From Methanoculleus horonobensis (GTDB lineage: Archaea > Halobacteriota > Methanomicrobia > Methanomicrobiales > Methanoculleaceae): a stretch of 64,000 nt of DNA. This document shows, piece by piece, positions 32,957 through 41,304 of this stretch (within the stretch, counting starts at the first letter, position 1; the number at the start of each line of letters is the position of its first letter). The notes under the pieces were generated by a model. The model saw only the letters and a program-made list of their open reading frames with translations. It was not told where the DNA came from and ran no database searches. Position numbers and translations under genes: made by a program. The stretch spans positions 1 to 64,000 of the forward strand of contig NZ_BCNY01000013.1 in NCBI RefSeq assembly GCF_001602375.1, read 5' to 3'.

Positions 32957-34387
32957 ATGAAGATGCTGATCGACGGCGAACGGCGCGATTCGGTCTCGGG
33001 GAGGATCTTTCCGGTGCACAACCCCGCGACGGGCGACGTGGTCGATGAAGCGCCGCTCGGCGGCGAGGATGATGTCCTGTCCGCCATCGAAGCCGCCGGA
33101 GGGGCGTTTCCCGACTGGGCCGCGAAGAGCCCGCGGGACAGGGCGAAGATCCTCTTCTTTGCGGCAGAAGAGGTCCGGCGCAGGAACACCGATCTTGCGG
33201 CGCTCCTGACCGCCGAACAGGGCAAACCCATCCGCGAGGCGGTCGACGAGATCAACGGGTTTGCAAACATCCTCGAGTACTACCACGGCATCTCGGCGGG
33301 GCTTCGGGGCGAGTTCGCGAACCTCAAGGGCTATGGCCGGGTTACGGTCATGAGACGGCCGCTCGGCATCTGCGGCGCGATCATCCCCTGGAACATGCCG
33401 GCGATCATCATGGGCTGGAAGATAGGCGCGGCTCTCGCGGCAGGGAACACGATGGTTCTGAAACCCGCCCGGACCGCGCCACTGACCTGCATGAGGCTCG
33501 CGGAGATCCTCGGGGAGGCGGGTCTCCCGCCGGGGGTCTTGAACGTCGTCACCGGGCCGGGGGAGACGGTCGGCAGGGAGATCGCGAGGAACCCGGCCGT
33601 TCGGAAGGTCTCGTTCACCGGGGAGGTCGGGACCGGGCGGCAGGTCGCCCTGGACGCCGCCCCCGCGATGAAGCGGCTGACGCTGGAACTCGGGGGGAGC
33701 GATCCGATGATCGTCGCGGGCGACGCCGATATCGGAGCGGCTGTCGAGGGGGTCATCCGGGGACGGTTCTACAACTGCGGCCAGGTCTGCACGGCGGTAA
33801 AAAGGCTCTACGTCTTTGACGCGATCGCGGACGAGTTCGTCCGGCGGCTGACGGCGAGGGTCGAGGGGATCGTGGTCGGGAACGGCATGAGCCGCGGTGT
33901 CGGGATGGGCCCGCTGAACAACCGGGCGGGCTTAAATCGGGTCGTCGACCTCGTCGATGCCGTCCGGGAGCGGGACGAGGGGGAGATCGTCGCCGGGGGG
34001 CAGGTGCCCGAAGGGGAAGAGTACGAACGCGGTCTCTTCTTCCTGCCGACGCTTATTACCGGTGTTCCGCACGACTCCGTCCTCTTCTCCGAGGAGGTCT
34101 TCGGCCCGGTGCTGCCGATCGCCGCCGTCTCCGATCTCGACGAGGCGATCGAACTCGCGAACAACTCCCGTTACGGGCTCGGGGCGTCGGTGTGGACCCG
34201 GAACGCGGACGCGATCGCCCGGGCGACGGAAGAACTCGAGGCGGGGATCGTCTGGGTCAACCAGCACCTGAAGATTCCGCCGGAGGTGCCGTTTGGGGGG
34301 ACGAAGGCGAGCGGCATCGGCAGGGAGAACGGCAGCCGGGCGCTCGACGAGTATATGGAGGAGAAGGCCGTGCTGGTGCGGTTGTAG
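32957..34387 (+). CDS. NAD(P)-dependent aldehyde dehydrogenase
   Basis: A 476-residue enzyme of the aldehyde dehydrogenase superfamily. The general base is E244 in LELGGSDP and the nucleophile is C278 in NCGQVCTA. PWNMPAIIMGWKI and FTGEVGTGRQV belong to the cofactor site. Length is normal. Methanogens use a lactaldehyde dehydrogenase (CofA) for F420 side-chain synthesis, and this could be it or a succinate-semialdehyde-type enzyme; the sequence alone does not settle this. The start at ATG 32957 fits the family. It may be co-transcribed with the MFS gene 38 bases upstream. Confidence 0.88.
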   Translation: MKMLIDGERRDSVSGRIFPVHNPATGDVVDEAPLGGEDDVLSAIEAAGGAFPDWAAKSPRDRAKILFFAAEEVRRRNTDLAALLTAEQGKPIREAVDEINGFANILEYYHGISAGLRGEFANLKGYGRVTVMRRPLGICGAIIPWNMPAIIMGWKIGAALAAGNTMVLKPARTAPLTCMRLAEILGEAGLPPGVLNVVTGPGETVGREIARNPAVRKVSFTGEVGTGRQVALDAAPAMKRLTLELGGSDPMIVAGDADIGAAVEGVIRGRFYNCGQVCTAVKRLYVFDAIADEFVRRLTARVEGIVVGNGMSRGVGMGPLNNRAGLNRVVDLVDAVRERDEGEIVAGGQVPEGEEYERGLFFLPTLITGVPHDSVLFSEEVFGPVLPIAAVSDLDEAIELANNSRYGLGASVWTRNADAIARATEELEAGIVWVNQHLKIPPEVPFGGTKASGIGRENGSRALDEYMEEKAVLVRL

Positions 34388-34513
34388 AACCCCGGATCGC
34401 CAGGAGATTCCGTTATCGTCCGGGTGGTCGGGGTTGGGATACCTGGTGTCCCGGAAAAATCTGTTTGAGATGCCCGTTTAGCCATCGGAATTCTTATCTT
34501 GAATATGGCAAGA

Positions 34514-34522
34514 TTTATATAA
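34514..34522 (+). promoter_or_regulatory. TATA box and hairpin leader of the first fasciclin gene
   Basis: TTTATATAA lies about 47 bases before the ATG at 34565. The short leader contains CCTCTCCCAAGGGGGGATG (34541-34559), in which the ribosome-site purines can pair with the preceding pyrimidines. The promoter of the second fasciclin gene has the same layout. Confidence 0.6.
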
Positions 34523-34564
34523 TTCGGTGCCTATCCTCACCCTCTCCCAAGGGGGGATGGTAGT

Positions 34565-35395
34565 ATGAGACGATGGATAACGCTATGCGCGTGCATTCTT
34601 GCTCTTCTTGCGATGCCGTTTGCCGTAACGGCGGCGGTGATCGGGGACGAGAATGAAACGCCGACGCCCATGGGCGAGACCGGGCAGATGGATAACCAGA
34701 CGGCGAACATGTCGATTGCCGCCTACATCAGCCAGGACGAGAACCTGACACGGCTGGCCGAAGCGGTCAACACCGCGGGGCTCTACGATACCCTGAATGG
34801 GGAGGGCCCGTACACGATCTTTGCCCCGAGCAACGAGGCGTTTAATGCTCTCGGGAACGACACTGTGAGCCAGCTCATGGCCGAGCCCGACAACCTGACG
34901 ATGGTTCTCCAGTACCACGTTGTCGACGGGGAGTACACTGCGGAGAACATCACTGAGATGGCCGGGAACCAGACCGGAGAGCAGAATGAGACCGCCGGAA
35001 ATGAGTCCGAAGGCGGGGTGCTCGACATCTTCAGCGGGCTTCTCGGCGGCGAAGAAGAGGAGGAGAACATGAGCACGCTCACGACGCTTGCCGGTGAGGA
35101 CCTGAACGTCTCCGCCACCGACGGCGAGGTCATGGTCGAGAATGCCACCGTCACCATGACGGACATCTACGCGACGAACGGCGTGATTCACATCATCGAC
35201 CAGGTGCTGGTGCCTCCGGGCGTGAACGTGACGGCGGCCGGGAACGAGACCGTGACCCCGGTAGGCGGGGCGACCCCGATAGGTGAGGCGACCCCGGTAG
35301 GTGAGGCGACCCCGATGGGTGAGGCGACCCCGGTGGGTGAGGCGACCCCGGCGATGACCGCGAACCAGAGCGGATTGGTTGGCGTCGTGCAGTGA
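34565..35395 (+). CDS. Secreted fasciclin-domain (FAS1) protein with GEATP tail
   Basis: A 276-residue exported protein. A signal peptide covers about residues 1-24 (ACILALLAMPFAVTAAV). A FAS1 adhesion domain follows at about 50-220 with the typical TIFAPSNEAFNAL and YHVVDGEYT motifs; a Glu- and Asn-rich acidic insert interrupts it near 140-165. The tail has five PxGEATP-like units and ends without an obvious membrane anchor. Many NxT/S sequons (NET, NMS, NLT) suggest N-glycosylation. It pairs with the larger fasciclin protein downstream. Confidence 0.87.
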   Translation: MRRWITLCACILALLAMPFAVTAAVIGDENETPTPMGETGQMDNQTANMSIAAYISQDENLTRLAEAVNTAGLYDTLNGEGPYTIFAPSNEAFNALGNDTVSQLMAEPDNLTMVLQYHVVDGEYTAENITEMAGNQTGEQNETAGNESEGGVLDIFSGLLGGEEEEENMSTLTTLAGEDLNVSATDGEVMVENATVTMTDIYATNGVIHIIDQVLVPPGVNVTAAGNETVTPVGGATPIGEATPVGEATPMGEATPVGEATPAMTANQSGLVGVVQ

Positions 35396-35769
35396 TGCAG
35401 GGCACGGCAGGGGCGGCAGGTGCCGCCGGCCTGTCCCCGGAACTCTCCGGGCGGCCGTCGGGTTTCGTCCGGGCTGCATAACACCTCTTCTTTTTTTACC
35501 CGCAAGGAGATCCTGCGGAGACTGCCGGGTTGTCTCTCCCGACCGAGCGGTATGCCGGACCCTGGAGCGCCCAGAACGCGAATCGGAACTCTTCCCGATA
35601 ATTGTCTTCTTCTCCTCCCGGTGATTGGGTGATGCCGTCATGTGACCGATATGTGAGGGGAATTGCCTCAATACAGGGGGTTATTTTTCCAGAATGGCGG
35701 TTGAGAGGTATTATAGTAATATTTTTATATTACCGGGCTCATTCCCCCTGCTCGTAAGGGGGGATATGT
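35396..35769. other. Intergenic region between the two fasciclin genes
   Basis: A T7 tract at 35491-35497 is a likely terminator for the first gene. ATATTTTTATATTA at 35719-35732 is the TATA box of the second. TCCCCC at 35743-35748 can pair with GGGGGGA at 35758-35764, covering the ribosome site just before the ATG at 35770. Between 35500 and 35700 I see nothing recognisable. Confidence 0.6.
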
Positions 35770-38484
35770 ATGAGACGACCTGTATTGTTCGGTTTATGCA
35801 TCGTCCTTCTCCTATCAATCCCTGCTGCAAGTGTAGCAGTCTCGATTGGAGGAGGGCCTGTTGAACTGAACCCTGATGAGATTGTGAACATCACACCACT
35901 AAACAGCACCGAGACGTACGAGGTGCCGCAGGCCACCGTGCTTGGAGCACTTGACGTCGCCTCGATTCTTGGAGCATTCGATTACCAGGTTATAGAAGAC
36001 CTGCCTCCAGAGGAGGGAAATCTCAGTATTCTATCGATCGCAGATATCGAGAACGAGTTGATAAACGAGACTCCACATAACTGGACTTACTGGGTGAACG
36101 ATGAGCAGGGTACGACAGGGGCCGCGGTGACGAACGTCTCCGACGGCGACAACCTGACCTTCTCCTTTGGCTCGCCGTCGCACACCCTGGAGAACGCCAC
36201 GTATACCCTGACGGTGAACGTGACCGTTCCTGGGGCGGTTGTGACACCCGAGCCGACGGTAAACGTGACTCCCGAGCCGACGGTGAACGTGACTCCTGAG
36301 CCGACGGTAAACGTGACTCCTGAGCCGACCGTGAACGTGACTCCCGAGCCGACGGTAAACGTGACTCCTGAACCGACGGTAAACGTGACTCCTGAGCCGA
36401 CGGTAAACGTGACACCCGAGCCGACGGTAAACGTGACTCCCGAGCCGACGGTAAACGTGACGCCTGAACCGACGGTAAACGTGACTCCCGAGCCGACGGT
36501 AAACGTGACGCCTGAACCGACGGTAAACGTGACGCCTGAGCCGACACCTCCGGCGAACGTGACGCCGTCCGTCAACGTCTCCGATCAGCCAATCGAGAAC
36601 GATTCCGTGATGGTTGACAACGCCACGATCAACCAGACGGGCTGGGCGGACATCCACGCCGACCTGAACGGAACGCCGGGACCGATCATCGGCTACACCC
36701 AGATCGACGAAGGCGTGAATGAGAACGTCTCGGTGGAGATCGAGGTCGAGAACGCCACGCCGGTGCTCTACGCCATGCTGCATATCGATGCGGGTGAGCA
36801 GGGCGTCCATGAGTTCCCGGGCCCTGACGTGCCGATCCTGGTGAACGGAAGCCCCGTCCAGCAGGCATTCAACGTGACCGGGGGGCTGCCCGAAGAGAAT
36901 GTGACTCCCGAGCCGACGGTGAACGTGACTCCCGAGCCGACGGTAAACGTGACTCCCGAGCCGACGGTAAACGTGACTCCCGAGCCGACGGTAAACGTGA
37001 CTCCTGAGCCGACCGTGAACGTGACTCCTGAACCGACCGTGAACGTGACTCCCGAGCCGACCGTGAACGTCACTCCTGAACCGACCGTGAACGTGACTCC
37101 CGAGCCGACGGTGAACGTGACTCCCGAGCCGACCGTGAACGTCACTCCCGAGCCGACCGTGAACGTGACTCCTGAACCGACCGTGAACGTGACTCCTGAA
37201 CCGACCGTGAACGTGACTCCGACACCGGCGCCCGAAGCGAACATCACCGAACTGATCATCACGGAACTTACGGGCGAGGAGAACCTGACGACGTTCGTTG
37301 GAGCCGTAAACAACTCCACTATCGGCGAAGAGCTCGATGAAAACGCGAGTTACGCGATATGCGCTCCGACCAACGAGGCATTCGCCGGGCTGGGCAACCA
37401 GACGCTCTCGGTGATCATGGGCGATGAGATGCTCCTGAACAGATTCCTCGGCTACCACGTCATCCAGAGCGATTACACGGTTGAAGAACTCGTGCAGCTC
37501 TGCGAGGCCTCGGAGAACGGGCAGATCTCCCTGCCGACCGCTGAAGGATCGGAGGTTAATGTCTCGCTCGCCGAAGATGGGCGGTTGACCATCAACAACA
37601 TCATTGTCATAACCCAGATCCAGATCACGAACAAGATCGTGATCTACGTGATCGGGACTGTCCTGGTTCCACCGGACACCCCGATCCCAACCCCTACACC
37701 GACAGTGACTCCCGAGCCGACGGTGAACGTGACTCCTGAACCGACGGTGAACGTGACTCCCGAACCGACGGTGAACGTGACTCCCGAGCCGACGGTGAAC
37801 GTGACTCCTGAACCGACGGTGAACGTGACTCCCGAACCGACGGTGAACGTGACTCCTGAACCGACGGTGAACGTGACTCCTGAACCGACGGTGAACGTGA
37901 CTCCCGAACCGACGGTGAACGTGACTCCTGAACCGACGGTGAACGTGACTCCGACACCGACCCCGCCAATGCAGGGCGAGACCACGGATCTCCAGCTCTA
38001 TGAAGGCTGGAACTTCGTCTCTATCCCGAGACCTCTCTCTGTGGGCAATGACACAGCAGCGGCGGTCTTTGCGGACGTCGACACCGGCGGACGGTCGTTC
38101 TACACCTACACCCCGGCTGGCGGCTTCGCGCCCCTGGGCGAGAATGAGACCCTGAGGGTCCTTGAGGGCTACTGGGTCTACTCGACCGAGGAGACCACCG
38201 TGGAGTTGATGCTCAGCACCGACCCGGTGAGGGCACCCGCACTGAAGACGCTCAGCCCGGGCTGGAACGCCATCGGCTACTCCGACCTGACTGAACGCAG
38301 TGCGGATGAGGCGCTCACCTCGGTGGAAGACATCTGGGTCTACGTCGTCGGTTACGACGCGGAGAGCCAGAGTTACCGGCCGGCGTTCGTCAACAACCAG
38401 ACCGATGATCAGGAACTCTTCCCGACCGAAGGTTACTGGGTGTTCGTGCGCGAAGATGGCAGACTTGCTGCCATCAGCGCCTGA
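35770..38484 (+). CDS. Large secreted repeat protein with FAS1 domain and 35 TPEPTVNV sequon repeats
   Basis: A 904-residue exported protein. In order it has a signal peptide (1-24), a DUF4430-like domain (about 35-155, with YWVNDEQGTTGA), a repeat block of 12 units plus a degenerate one, a beta-sandwich domain of DUF7282 type (about 270-375), a block of 13 units, a FAS1 domain (about 490-635), a block of 10 units, and a C-terminal domain with GWNFVSIPRPL and SPGWNAIGY motifs. Each eight-residue unit (24 bases, TPEPTVNV) makes an NVT glycosylation sequon with the next. The blocks probably form stiff, glycosylated stalks. No membrane anchor is seen at the end. Confidence 0.85.
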   Translation: MRRPVLFGLCIVLLLSIPAASVAVSIGGGPVELNPDEIVNITPLNSTETYEVPQATVLGALDVASILGAFDYQVIEDLPPEEGNLSILSIADIENELINETPHNWTYWVNDEQGTTGAAVTNVSDGDNLTFSFGSPSHTLENATYTLTVNVTVPGAVVTPEPTVNVTPEPTVNVTPEPTVNVTPEPTVNVTPEPTVNVTPEPTVNVTPEPTVNVTPEPTVNVTPEPTVNVTPEPTVNVTPEPTVNVTPEPTVNVTPEPTPPANVTPSVNVSDQPIENDSVMVDNATINQTGWADIHADLNGTPGPIIGYTQIDEGVNENVSVEIEVENATPVLYAMLHIDAGEQGVHEFPGPDVPILVNGSPVQQAFNVTGGLPEENVTPEPTVNVTPEPTVNVTPEPTVNVTPEPTVNVTPEPTVNVTPEPTVNVTPEPTVNVTPEPTVNVTPEPTVNVTPEPTVNVTPEPTVNVTPEPTVNVTPEPTVNVTPTPAPEANITELIITELTGEENLTTFVGAVNNSTIGEELDENASYAICAPTNEAFAGLGNQTLSVIMGDEMLLNRFLGYHVIQSDYTVEELVQLCEASENGQISLPTAEGSEVNVSLAEDGRLTINNIIVITQIQITNKIVIYVIGTVLVPPDTPIPTPTPTVTPEPTVNVTPEPTVNVTPEPTVNVTPEPTVNVTPEPTVNVTPEPTVNVTPEPTVNVTPEPTVNVTPEPTVNVTPEPTVNVTPTPTPPMQGETTDLQLYEGWNFVSIPRPLSVGNDTAAAVFADVDTGGRSFYTYTPAGGFAPLGENETLRVLEGYWVYSTEETTVELMLSTDPVRAPALKTLSPGWNAIGYSDLTERSADEALTSVEDIWVYVVGYDAESQSYRPAFVNNQTDDQELFPTEGYWVFVREDGRLAAISA
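36244..36531 (+). repeat. 24-base tandem repeat, block 1 (12 units)
   Basis: In-frame units encoding TPEPTVNV, differing only at synonymous third positions (CCC/CCT/GCC-type changes, GAG/GAA, GTA/GTG). A thirteenth degenerate unit follows at 36532. Synonymous-only variation shows selection on the peptide or recent homogenisation. Confidence 0.95.
36904..37215 (+). repeat. 24-base tandem repeat, block 2 (13 units)
   Basis: The same TPEPTVNV unit; here GTG and ACC codons dominate over the GTA and ACG of block 1, so the blocks have diverged or been homogenised separately. It links the beta-sandwich domain to the FAS1 domain. Confidence 0.95.
37708..37947 (+). repeat. 24-base tandem repeat, block 3 (10 units)
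   Basis: The same unit, nearly uniform in ACG-GTG codons. It links the FAS1 domain to the C-terminal domain. Confidence 0.95.
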
Positions 38485-38486
38485 CC

Positions 38487-38493
38487 TTTTTTT
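38487..38493 (+). terminator. Oligo-T terminator after the repeat protein
   Basis: Seven T residues begin two bases after the stop codon at 38484. The next genes are on the other strand. Confidence 0.5.
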
Positions 38494-38574
38494 GTGGCCT
38501 CCGGAACGAGACCTGTTGAGAAAAGCAAAATCCTGAGAGGTATGGCGCCGGAGAATGTTCCGGTGCCCGACCGC

Positions 38575-38850
38575 TCACTCCTCTCTTCCCGTATACTCCC
38601 GCATCAGGGCGTCGCCGTAGGCTTCCCGCTTCTTTGTCGGGATGTAGTTGAACTCCCCTGCTCTCCTGAGGAGCTCGGCGCGAATCGCGGCATCGTTCTC
38701 CAGGTGCAGGCTCCGCACGCCGTCGACGATGAAGTCGAGCTGGTTGACCCCGGTCTCCTTCCCGTCCACGAGGACCGTCTTGATCTTGATCGCGTCCGGC
38801 CGAACCCCGCCGCAGACGGTGCAGTAGTCGCCTTCCTTCTCGTTGGTCAT
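38575..38850 (-). CDS. Small CxxC protein of unknown function
   Basis: A 91-residue soluble protein with one CxxC pair near the start (YCTVCGG), a strand-rich middle (IKTVLVDGKETGVNQLDF) and a helical, charged second half. I do not recognise a named family. The single CxxC could bind metal as a dimer or be redox-active. It follows the cupin gene by four bases on the same strand, so they are probably co-transcribed and may work together. Confidence 0.7.
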   Translation of the reverse strand: MTNEKEGDYCTVCGGVRPDAIKIKTVLVDGKETGVNQLDFIVDGVRSLHLENDAAIRAELLRRAGEFNYIPTKKREAYGDALMREYTGREE

Positions 38851-38854
38851 CTGC

Positions 38855-39190
38855 TCACTCCCGTATCATCGTGAGCGACATCTTGAACCGGGTTATGGCC
38901 GAGAGGGCGTGGGGGACGTTCGCCGGGAAGATGATCGTCTCGCCCTCGCGCATCTGGTGCGTCTCGCCCGCCACCCAGACCTCGCACTCCCCGTCCAGGA
39001 TCGTCACCACCGCATCGTAGGGCGCGGTGTGCTCCGAGAGCCCTTCGTCCTCGTCGAACGAGAAGAGGGTGATGCTCCCCACCGGTTTGTTGACGATCAT
39101 CCTGCTTGCCACGGTTCCGTCCTGGTAGGCGACGAGATCCGCCAGCCGGAGGACCTTCCCCTGCAGTTCCGCACGATTCTCTTTAGCCAT
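38855..39190 (-). CDS. Cupin-domain protein
   Basis: A 111-residue single cupin barrel. Motif 1 is partly seen in LSEHTAPYDAVVTILDGECEV and motif 2 in GETIIFPANVPHAL, giving histidines and a glutamate for a metal site. Such small cupins bind diverse ligands, so the reaction is unknown. It is upstream of the CxxC protein in a two-gene unit. Confidence 0.85.
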   Translation of the reverse strand: MAKENRAELQGKVLRLADLVAYQDGTVASRMIVNKPVGSITLFSFDEDEGLSEHTAPYDAVVTILDGECEVWVAGETHQMREGETIIFPANVPHALSAITRFKMSLTMIRE

Positions 39191-39273
39191 CGGTACACCA
39201 ACTGTTACCGTTACTCTGTCGTTCCTCGCTATCTACCCTTTCCTTTCGCCCGCGTGTGGACGAACGGCCGTGC

Positions 39274-39612
39274 TTACAACAGCCTTGTCCCGGTTGTCGG
39301 TCGCGGGATCTTCACCACCAGCACCCGGAAGGTGCCGTCGCTCTCGTTCATCCAGCGGTGCGGGATCTTTGCCGGGCTCTCGACCAGGTGATCCTTCCCG
39401 ACCTCGGCGCGCTCGTCGCCGATCTCGACGATCCCCGTGCCTTCGAGGACGTAGAAGAAGACGTCCACCGGGGTGATGTGTTTCTTGAGCGATTCGCCGG
39501 GGTTAAGCGTGATCACCACCGCCGTCGCGTGCTCGGTGTCGTAGACCTTCCGGGCATCGACATGGTGCGGGTTCTCGCCGATCGGTTCCTGTGCTACATC
39601 GACAATCTTCAT
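39274..39612 (-). CDS. Cupin-domain protein, second
   Basis: A 112-residue single cupin with motif 1 GESLKKHITPVDVFFYVLEG and motif 2 HLVESPAKIPHRW. It belongs to the sugar-isomerase-like or sensor-type small cupins; the function is unknown. Starts at 39612 (MKIVDV) and 39621 (MNGMKIV) are both possible; I took the one nearest to homology. It is a distant paralogue of the cupin 84 bases downstream, and lies 30 bases after the DUF2115-like gene. Confidence 0.83.
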   Translation of the reverse strand: MKIVDVAQEPIGENPHHVDARKVYDTEHATAVVITLNPGESLKKHITPVDVFFYVLEGTGIVEIGDERAEVGKDHLVESPAKIPHRWMNESDGTFRVLVVKIPRPTTGTRLL

Positions 39613-39642
39613 ACCGTTCATCTCCTTTCATACCCTCGATGA

Positions 39643-40425
39643 TTAACCTTTGTAGTTCGTCCAGTAGTTCGCGAGGCACTCCCGCCGCCTCCGCTCCTGC
39701 CGCCGGGCTCGCATCTCCGGGTAGGTGGGCTCCGTGCTCTGGACCGCCGGGCAGTAGGGGCAGAGGGCGAACGGCACGTCGTCGGCCAGGTTCCTGACCG
39801 GGCAGAGGTAGGTTCCCTCCCATTCGTCGACGATCTGCCCGCCGGGGAACGGGGTGCCGACGGGATGAGCGGGCTCCTCCACGACGAAGATGGTGAACGC
39901 GGAGAGGAGGTACTTCAGGTAGAGGTACTTCGGGTCTTTCTCCCGCGCTTTTGCCGTGCAGGCCTCCGCCACCATCGAGCAGTAGCCGCCGAGCGCCGGG
40001 TCCGGCGGGTTCTCCATCTCCGGGCCGCCGCCGTTCCGGGAGAGGAGGATCAGGCGGTGGTGCGCCCCGAAGATCTCTTCCCTGACGCTCGATAGGAGGC
40101 GGTCGCGGTAGTCCTCCGGGAGATGGGCGACCTTCCGCTCGAACCGGGCGTTCATCGCCTCGAGATCGCGGAGGTCGAACGCCGCCGCTTCGTCCGCGAT
40201 GATGCGGAGGAGGTCGCCCTTCGTCTTCGCCTCCTGCATCCGGCGGCACGCCGCCCGGACGGCCGCCGCCGCTACCGTCCCTCCGCGCCCCGCCTCCTCG
40301 CCGCCGTCCTCGGCGAAGGTGTCGATGAGGAGGGAGCTGACCTCGTCGGGACTGGTTCCGGAACGGCTGCTGCCTTCCCTGCCGACGAACCGCTTGATAC
40401 GCTCAAGAATTGCTCGCAGTTGCAT
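39643..40425 (-). CDS. DUF2115/UPF0305-like methanogen protein
   Basis: A 260-residue soluble protein, helical in its first two thirds. The C-terminal region has AHPVGTPFPGG, YLCPVRN and CPYCPAVQ, which I associate with the methanogen family DUF2115 (UPF0305), whose function is unknown. Four cysteines in the last third could bind a metal or Fe-S cluster. ATG 40425 is chosen; the frame extends upstream through the TrmB gene on the other strand, where it is noise. It is divergent from TrmB across 69 bases. Confidence 0.68.
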   Translation of the reverse strand: MQLRAILERIKRFVGREGSSRSGTSPDEVSSLLIDTFAEDGGEEAGRGGTVAAAAVRAACRRMQEAKTKGDLLRIIADEAAAFDLRDLEAMNARFERKVAHLPEDYRDRLLSSVREEIFGAHHRLILLSRNGGGPEMENPPDPALGGYCSMVAEACTAKAREKDPKYLYLKYLLSAFTIFVVEEPAHPVGTPFPGGQIVDEWEGTYLCPVRNLADDVPFALCPYCPAVQSTEPTYPEMRARRQERRRRECLANYWTNYKG

Positions 40426-40494
40426 GGTCAACAATCTTAACAACCATGGTATTCCCGAAGGTTTAACTCTCGTGTAACTCTCATAGTAACAATT

Positions 40495-41298
40495 ATGGAC
40501 AACCTGATCCGGAGCCTCACGGCGCTCGGGCTGACGGAGTACGAAGCCCGGGTCTACGCCGCCCTCGTCGGGATCGGCGAGGGGAGCGCCCGCCAGGTTC
40601 ACGAGGCGAGCGGCGTCCCGCGCCCGAGGGTCTACGACATCGCCGAAGGGCTTGCCGGCCGGGGTTTCATCACCGTCCGGCGGGGGAGCCCGAACGTCTA
40701 CATCCCGGCCGAGCCCGCCGTCGTCATCCATCACTTAAAGAGCGCCGTGGATGCCGCGGCGACGGCGGCGGTGCAGGGCCTCGACGCCCTCTCGCTCGAC
40801 GCCCGGTCGAAGAACTCGCCGATCTGGTACGTGCAGGGGGAGTGGAGCATCCGGCGCCACGCGGAGTCGCTTGCCGGGGGCGTCGCCCGCGACCTTGCCG
40901 TCGTCTGCCTGGATTACCGGGAGATCGGGGAGTTCGCCCGCCTGATCGCCGATGCGTCGAGAGAGCATCCCGTGAGCGTCCTCCTCCCGAACGGGAAGCG
41001 CGGGATCAAGAAGCCGCTCGGGGACGCGTCCCTCTACGTCCCGAAGCCCTTCTGCACCTTCTTTCAGGAGAACATCTTCGAGAAGATCTACTGCGGCCCG
41101 ATCCCGGTGGACGGGTCGGCGTTCCTGCTCGATTACATCTTCATCGCCGACGACCGCGTCTGCATGATCGTCTACCGCCAGGACGGGGTTCGGAACGCCG
41201 TCGTGATCACCCTGCCCTTCATCGCCTGCGTTCAACGGCAGTTCGTCAACCGGATGATCGCGAACGCCGACTGCATCGACGGCCTTCCTTCCGCGTAA
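40495..41298 (+). CDS. TrmB-family transcriptional regulator
   Basis: A 267-residue regulator. The N-terminal winged helix (LTALGLTEYEARVYAALVGIGEGSA) is typical of TrmB, and a C-terminal effector domain follows from about 110. TrmB proteins sense sugars or other small molecules and bind palindromic operators. The 69-base gap shared with the divergent gene at 40425 is AT-rich and is a natural place for its operator. The ligand is not predictable. It may control the divergent DUF2115-cupin genes. Confidence 0.88.
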   Translation: MDNLIRSLTALGLTEYEARVYAALVGIGEGSARQVHEASGVPRPRVYDIAEGLAGRGFITVRRGSPNVYIPAEPAVVIHHLKSAVDAAATAAVQGLDALSLDARSKNSPIWYVQGEWSIRRHAESLAGGVARDLAVVCLDYREIGEFARLIADASREHPVSVLLPNGKRGIKKPLGDASLYVPKPFCTFFQENIFEKIYCGPIPVDGSAFLLDYIFIADDRVCMIVYRQDGVRNAVVITLPFIACVQRQFVNRMIANADCIDGLPSA

Positions 41299-41304
41299 CC
41301 CCGA

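Noticed and set aside
36244-37947. CRISPR array
   Set aside because: Units are contiguous without spacers, 24 bases long and in frame with a protein. No cas gene is in the window.
36023-37985. Long antisense frames through the TPEPTVNV repeats
   Set aside because: A 24-base repeat keeps several frames open on both strands. Only the plus-strand frame has a signal peptide, folded domains between the repeats and synonymous-only variation.
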